The position numbers and the translations under genes are program-made. 18,907 bases of DNA from Flavobacteriaceae bacterium (GTDB lineage Bacteria > Bacteroidota > Bacteroidia > Flavobacteriales > Flavobacteriaceae): the NCBI GenBank assembly GCA_002702745.1, contig PABM01000012.1, positions 97,075 through 115,981 on the forward strand, read 5' to 3'. Below are positions 17,455-18,907 of this stretch, one piece after another. Each line of letters begins with the position of its first letter. The first letter of the stretch is position 1. The notes under the pieces were generated by a model that did not search any database, had not been told where the DNA came from, and saw only the letters and a program-made list of their open reading frames with translations.

Positions 17455-17476
17455 GAAATTTCGAGACTTTTTTTTT
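17450..17476 (+). terminator. Rho-independent terminator (attenuator) upstream of pheA
   Basis: GTCTCGAAATTTCGAGAC (17450-17467) is a perfect 18-base palindrome, giving a stem of about seven pairs with an AATT loop, followed directly by nine T's (17468-17476). The ATG of pheA is the very next base. A strong intrinsic terminator between a leader peptide and the first structural gene is the expected form of an attenuator. The hairpin may also hinder ribosome access to the pheA start. Confidence 0.87.
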
Positions 17477-18304
17477 ATGAAAAAAAAAATAGGTATACAG
17501 GGAATAAAGGGTTCATTTCATCACATAGTTGCAAACAACTATTTTGAAGAAGATATTAATTTGATTGAATATCTTTACTTTGAAGAATTGATTTTAAATT
17601 TATTTAATGATAAAATAGATTATGCTATCATGGCAATAGAAAATTCTACTGCTGGATCTATTATTTCTAATTATGCATTGATTGATGAATATGGAGTAAA
17701 TATTGTAGGTGAATATTATCTTCAAATAACACATAATTTGATTGCCTTAAAAGGCCAATCAATTGAAGATATAAAAGAAGTTAAGTCTCATCCCATGGCT
17801 CTTCTTCAATGTAGAGATTTTTTTAAAGATAATGCTGATATTGTTTTAATTGAGGATAAGGATACGGCTCAGGTAGCAAAGAAAATTTCTGAAAATAAAA
17901 TAAAGGGTTTAGGTGCAATTGCAAGTGATTTAGCCTCAAAAATTTATGGGCTGAATATTATAAATGATAATATTCAAACTATAAAAAAGAATCAAACAAG
18001 ATTTGTTATTCTTCAAAAAAAAGGTCCAACCAAAAACTTTAATTTTAATAAGGCATCAGTAAAATTTGAATTGGATCATAAAAGAGGAAGCTTAGCGGCT
18101 ATTTTAAATGTTTTAAGTGATTGTAAGTTAAATTTAACTAAGATTCAATCAATACCTAAGATTCAAACTCCATGGAGATACTCATTTTTTGTTGATGTTA
18201 CTTTTGACGAATTAGAAGATTATTTTAAGGCTAAATCTATAATTGAAATTATGGCTAAAGATTTTAAAGTATTAGGTGAATACAAAAACTCTAAAGATGA
18301 TTGA
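17477..18304 (+). CDS. pheA: Prephenate dehydratase (monofunctional, with ACT domain)
   Basis: A 275-residue cytoplasmic enzyme converting prephenate to phenylpyruvate. The catalytic domain has the ENSTAGSI motif (55-62), SHPMALLQC (104-112) and the catalytic TRF motif (T174) in NQTRFVIL. A C-terminal ACT domain (about 193-270) carries ELDHKRGSLAAIL, NLTKIQSIP and YSFFVD, the Phe-binding type, implying feedback inhibition by Phe. There is no chorismate mutase domain, unlike E. coli PheA, so that activity must come from another gene. I chose the ATG at 17477 right after the T-run. An in-frame ATG at 17447 would put ten residues encoded by the terminator hairpin and T-run onto the protein. The next gene overlaps its end by eight bases. 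Transcription is probably controlled by the leader described at 17354-17476. Confidence 0.95.
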   Translation: MKKKIGIQGIKGSFHHIVANNYFEEDINLIEYLYFEELILNLFNDKIDYAIMAIENSTAGSIISNYALIDEYGVNIVGEYYLQITHNLIALKGQSIEDIKEVKSHPMALLQCRDFFKDNADIVLIEDKDTAQVAKKISENKIKGLGAIASDLASKIYGLNIINDNIQTIKKNQTRFVILQKKGPTKNFNFNKASVKFELDHKRGSLAAILNVLSDCKLNLTKIQSIPKIQTPWRYSFFVDVTFDELEDYFKAKSIIEIMAKDFKVLGEYKNSKDD

Positions 18305-18907
18305 ATTTTCAAAAAGAATAGAAGGATTAAGTGAGTATTATTTTTCCTCCAAGCTCAGGGACGTAAAGTCTTTAATTGACTCTGGAGAAGATATTATAAA
18401 TCTTGGAATTGGTAGTCCAGATTTATCTCCTCCATCTCCGGTAATAAAAAAATTAAAAGATTCGTTAAATGTAGATGGAGCGCATAAATATCAAAGTTAT
18501 ATTGGAGTTGAAAAATTTAGAAAGGAAATATCAAATTTTTATAAGTTACATTATAATTGTGATTTAAATTATCAATCTGAAATTTTACCATTGATTGGAA
18601 GTAAGGAGGGAATTTTTCATATTTCAATGTCTTTTCTTTCTGAAGATGATAAAGTCTTAATACCAAATCCCGGATATCCAACATATTCATCTATAACAAA
18701 GTTGATTGGAAATGAAATTATATATTATGATTTAAATGAAAAAAATAACTGGTTGCCTGACTTGGAGCAATTAACTAAACTTGATTTATCTAGTGTTAAG
18801 ATAATGTGGATTAATTATCCTCATATGCCAACAGGAGCAGTAGCATCCCATGAGTATTTTTCTGAAATTATAAATTTTGCGAGGTCCAATAATATTTTAA
18901 TTGTAAA
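18297..18907 (+). CDS. Class I/II PLP-dependent aminotransferase, 5' part
   Basis: The start ATG lies inside the end of pheA (8-base overlap) and the frame runs off the window, so about 203 residues are visible. Fold-type I aminotransferase features are NLGIGSPDLSPP (36-47), the Y-x-x-x-x-G substrate loop (YQSYIGVEKFR), GSKEGIFHI (cofactor-binding) and PNPGYPTY. The PLP lysine lies beyond the window. The usual NPTG motif reads HMPTG, with Met177 where Asn normally contacts the cofactor ring. Position after pheA suggests transamination of phenylpyruvate, 4-hydroxyphenylpyruvate or prephenate, the last or near-last step to Phe and Tyr. Resemblance to AspAT/LL-diaminopimelate aminotransferases leaves the substrate open. 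Confidence 0.88.
   Translation, partial: MIEFSKRIEGLSEYYFSSKLRDVKSLIDSGEDIINLGIGSPDLSPPSPVIKKLKDSLNVDGAHKYQSYIGVEKFRKEISNFYKLHYNCDLNYQSEILPLIGSKEGIFHISMSFLSEDDKVLIPNPGYPTYSSITKLIGNEIIYYDLNEKNNWLPDLEQLTKLDLSSVKIMWINYPHMPTGAVASHEYFSEIINFARSNNILIV

Noticed and set aside
17447..17476. Earlier in-frame ATG for pheA giving a ten-residue extension (MVSKFRDFFF)
   Set aside because: These codons are made of the terminator hairpin and its T-run. Prephenate dehydratases start at the MKKKIGIQG strand, so the ATG at 17477 is the better start.
1..18907. CRISPR arrays, tRNA/rRNA genes, insertion sequences, prophage or defence genes
   Set aside because: No regular repeats, RNA-gene signatures, transposase or phage-like frames were seen. 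The window is mostly core metabolism.

Overview
The window looks like a piece of a marine-type flavobacterium (Bacteroidota) chromosome. The DNA is strongly AT-rich. Starts have A/T-rich upstream regions instead of Shine-Dalgarno sequences, and several promoters resemble the Bacteroidota TTG / TAnnTTTG type. Lineage-typical families are present: a GLPGLI-family protein, a CarboxypepD_reg-like/outer-membrane barrel protein, and the gene order ilvD-ilvB-ilvN-ilvC-ilvA. I see no phage, IS, tRNA, rRNA or CRISPR signal, and no gene-free stretch over 300 bases.

Layout. (1) 1-1905: 3' part of a membrane-bound, ion-pumping pyrophosphatase (hppA) with an NTF2/SnoaL-like C-terminal domain. It converges on (2) a minus-strand pair, a secreted hypothetical protein followed by a deoxynucleoside kinase (3323-1937). 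(3) 3413-8159: a tight plus-strand operon of GLPGLI protein, AlkB-type membrane di-iron monooxygenase and large outer-membrane barrel protein. (4) 8261-14662: the branched-chain amino acid operon ilvD-ilvB-ilvN-ilvC-ilvA, in which threonine deaminase lacks its regulatory domain. (5) A minus-strand family-90 glycosyltransferase (15623-14643), divergent from (6) a GapN-like NADP-dependent glyceraldehyde-3-phosphate dehydrogenase (15704-17296). (7) 17354 to the end: a Phe/Tyr biosynthesis operon with a regulatory leader, then pheA (prephenate dehydratase) and a truncated class I aminotransferase.

The best find is the unannotated leader of the last operon. A 19-codon peptide, MLFFNYNFNFYYFFYLKRM (6 Phe and 4 Tyr), is followed by a candidate antiterminator stem. 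That stem is mutually exclusive with a perfect GTCTCG...CGAGAC hairpin plus nine T's, which ends exactly at the pheA start codon. This is the full architecture of ribosome-mediated transcription attenuation. Because both Phe and Tyr codons are used, it probably senses both end products of the operon.

The ilv operon turns threonine and pyruvate into isoleucine, valine and leucine precursors, and no comparable leader is visible upstream of it. Other points for a second look are the alkB gene placed between the GLPGLI and barrel genes, the pyrophosphatase-NTF2 fusion, the displaced catalytic-glutamate position in the GapN-like enzyme, and the NPTG-to-MPTG change in the aminotransferase.
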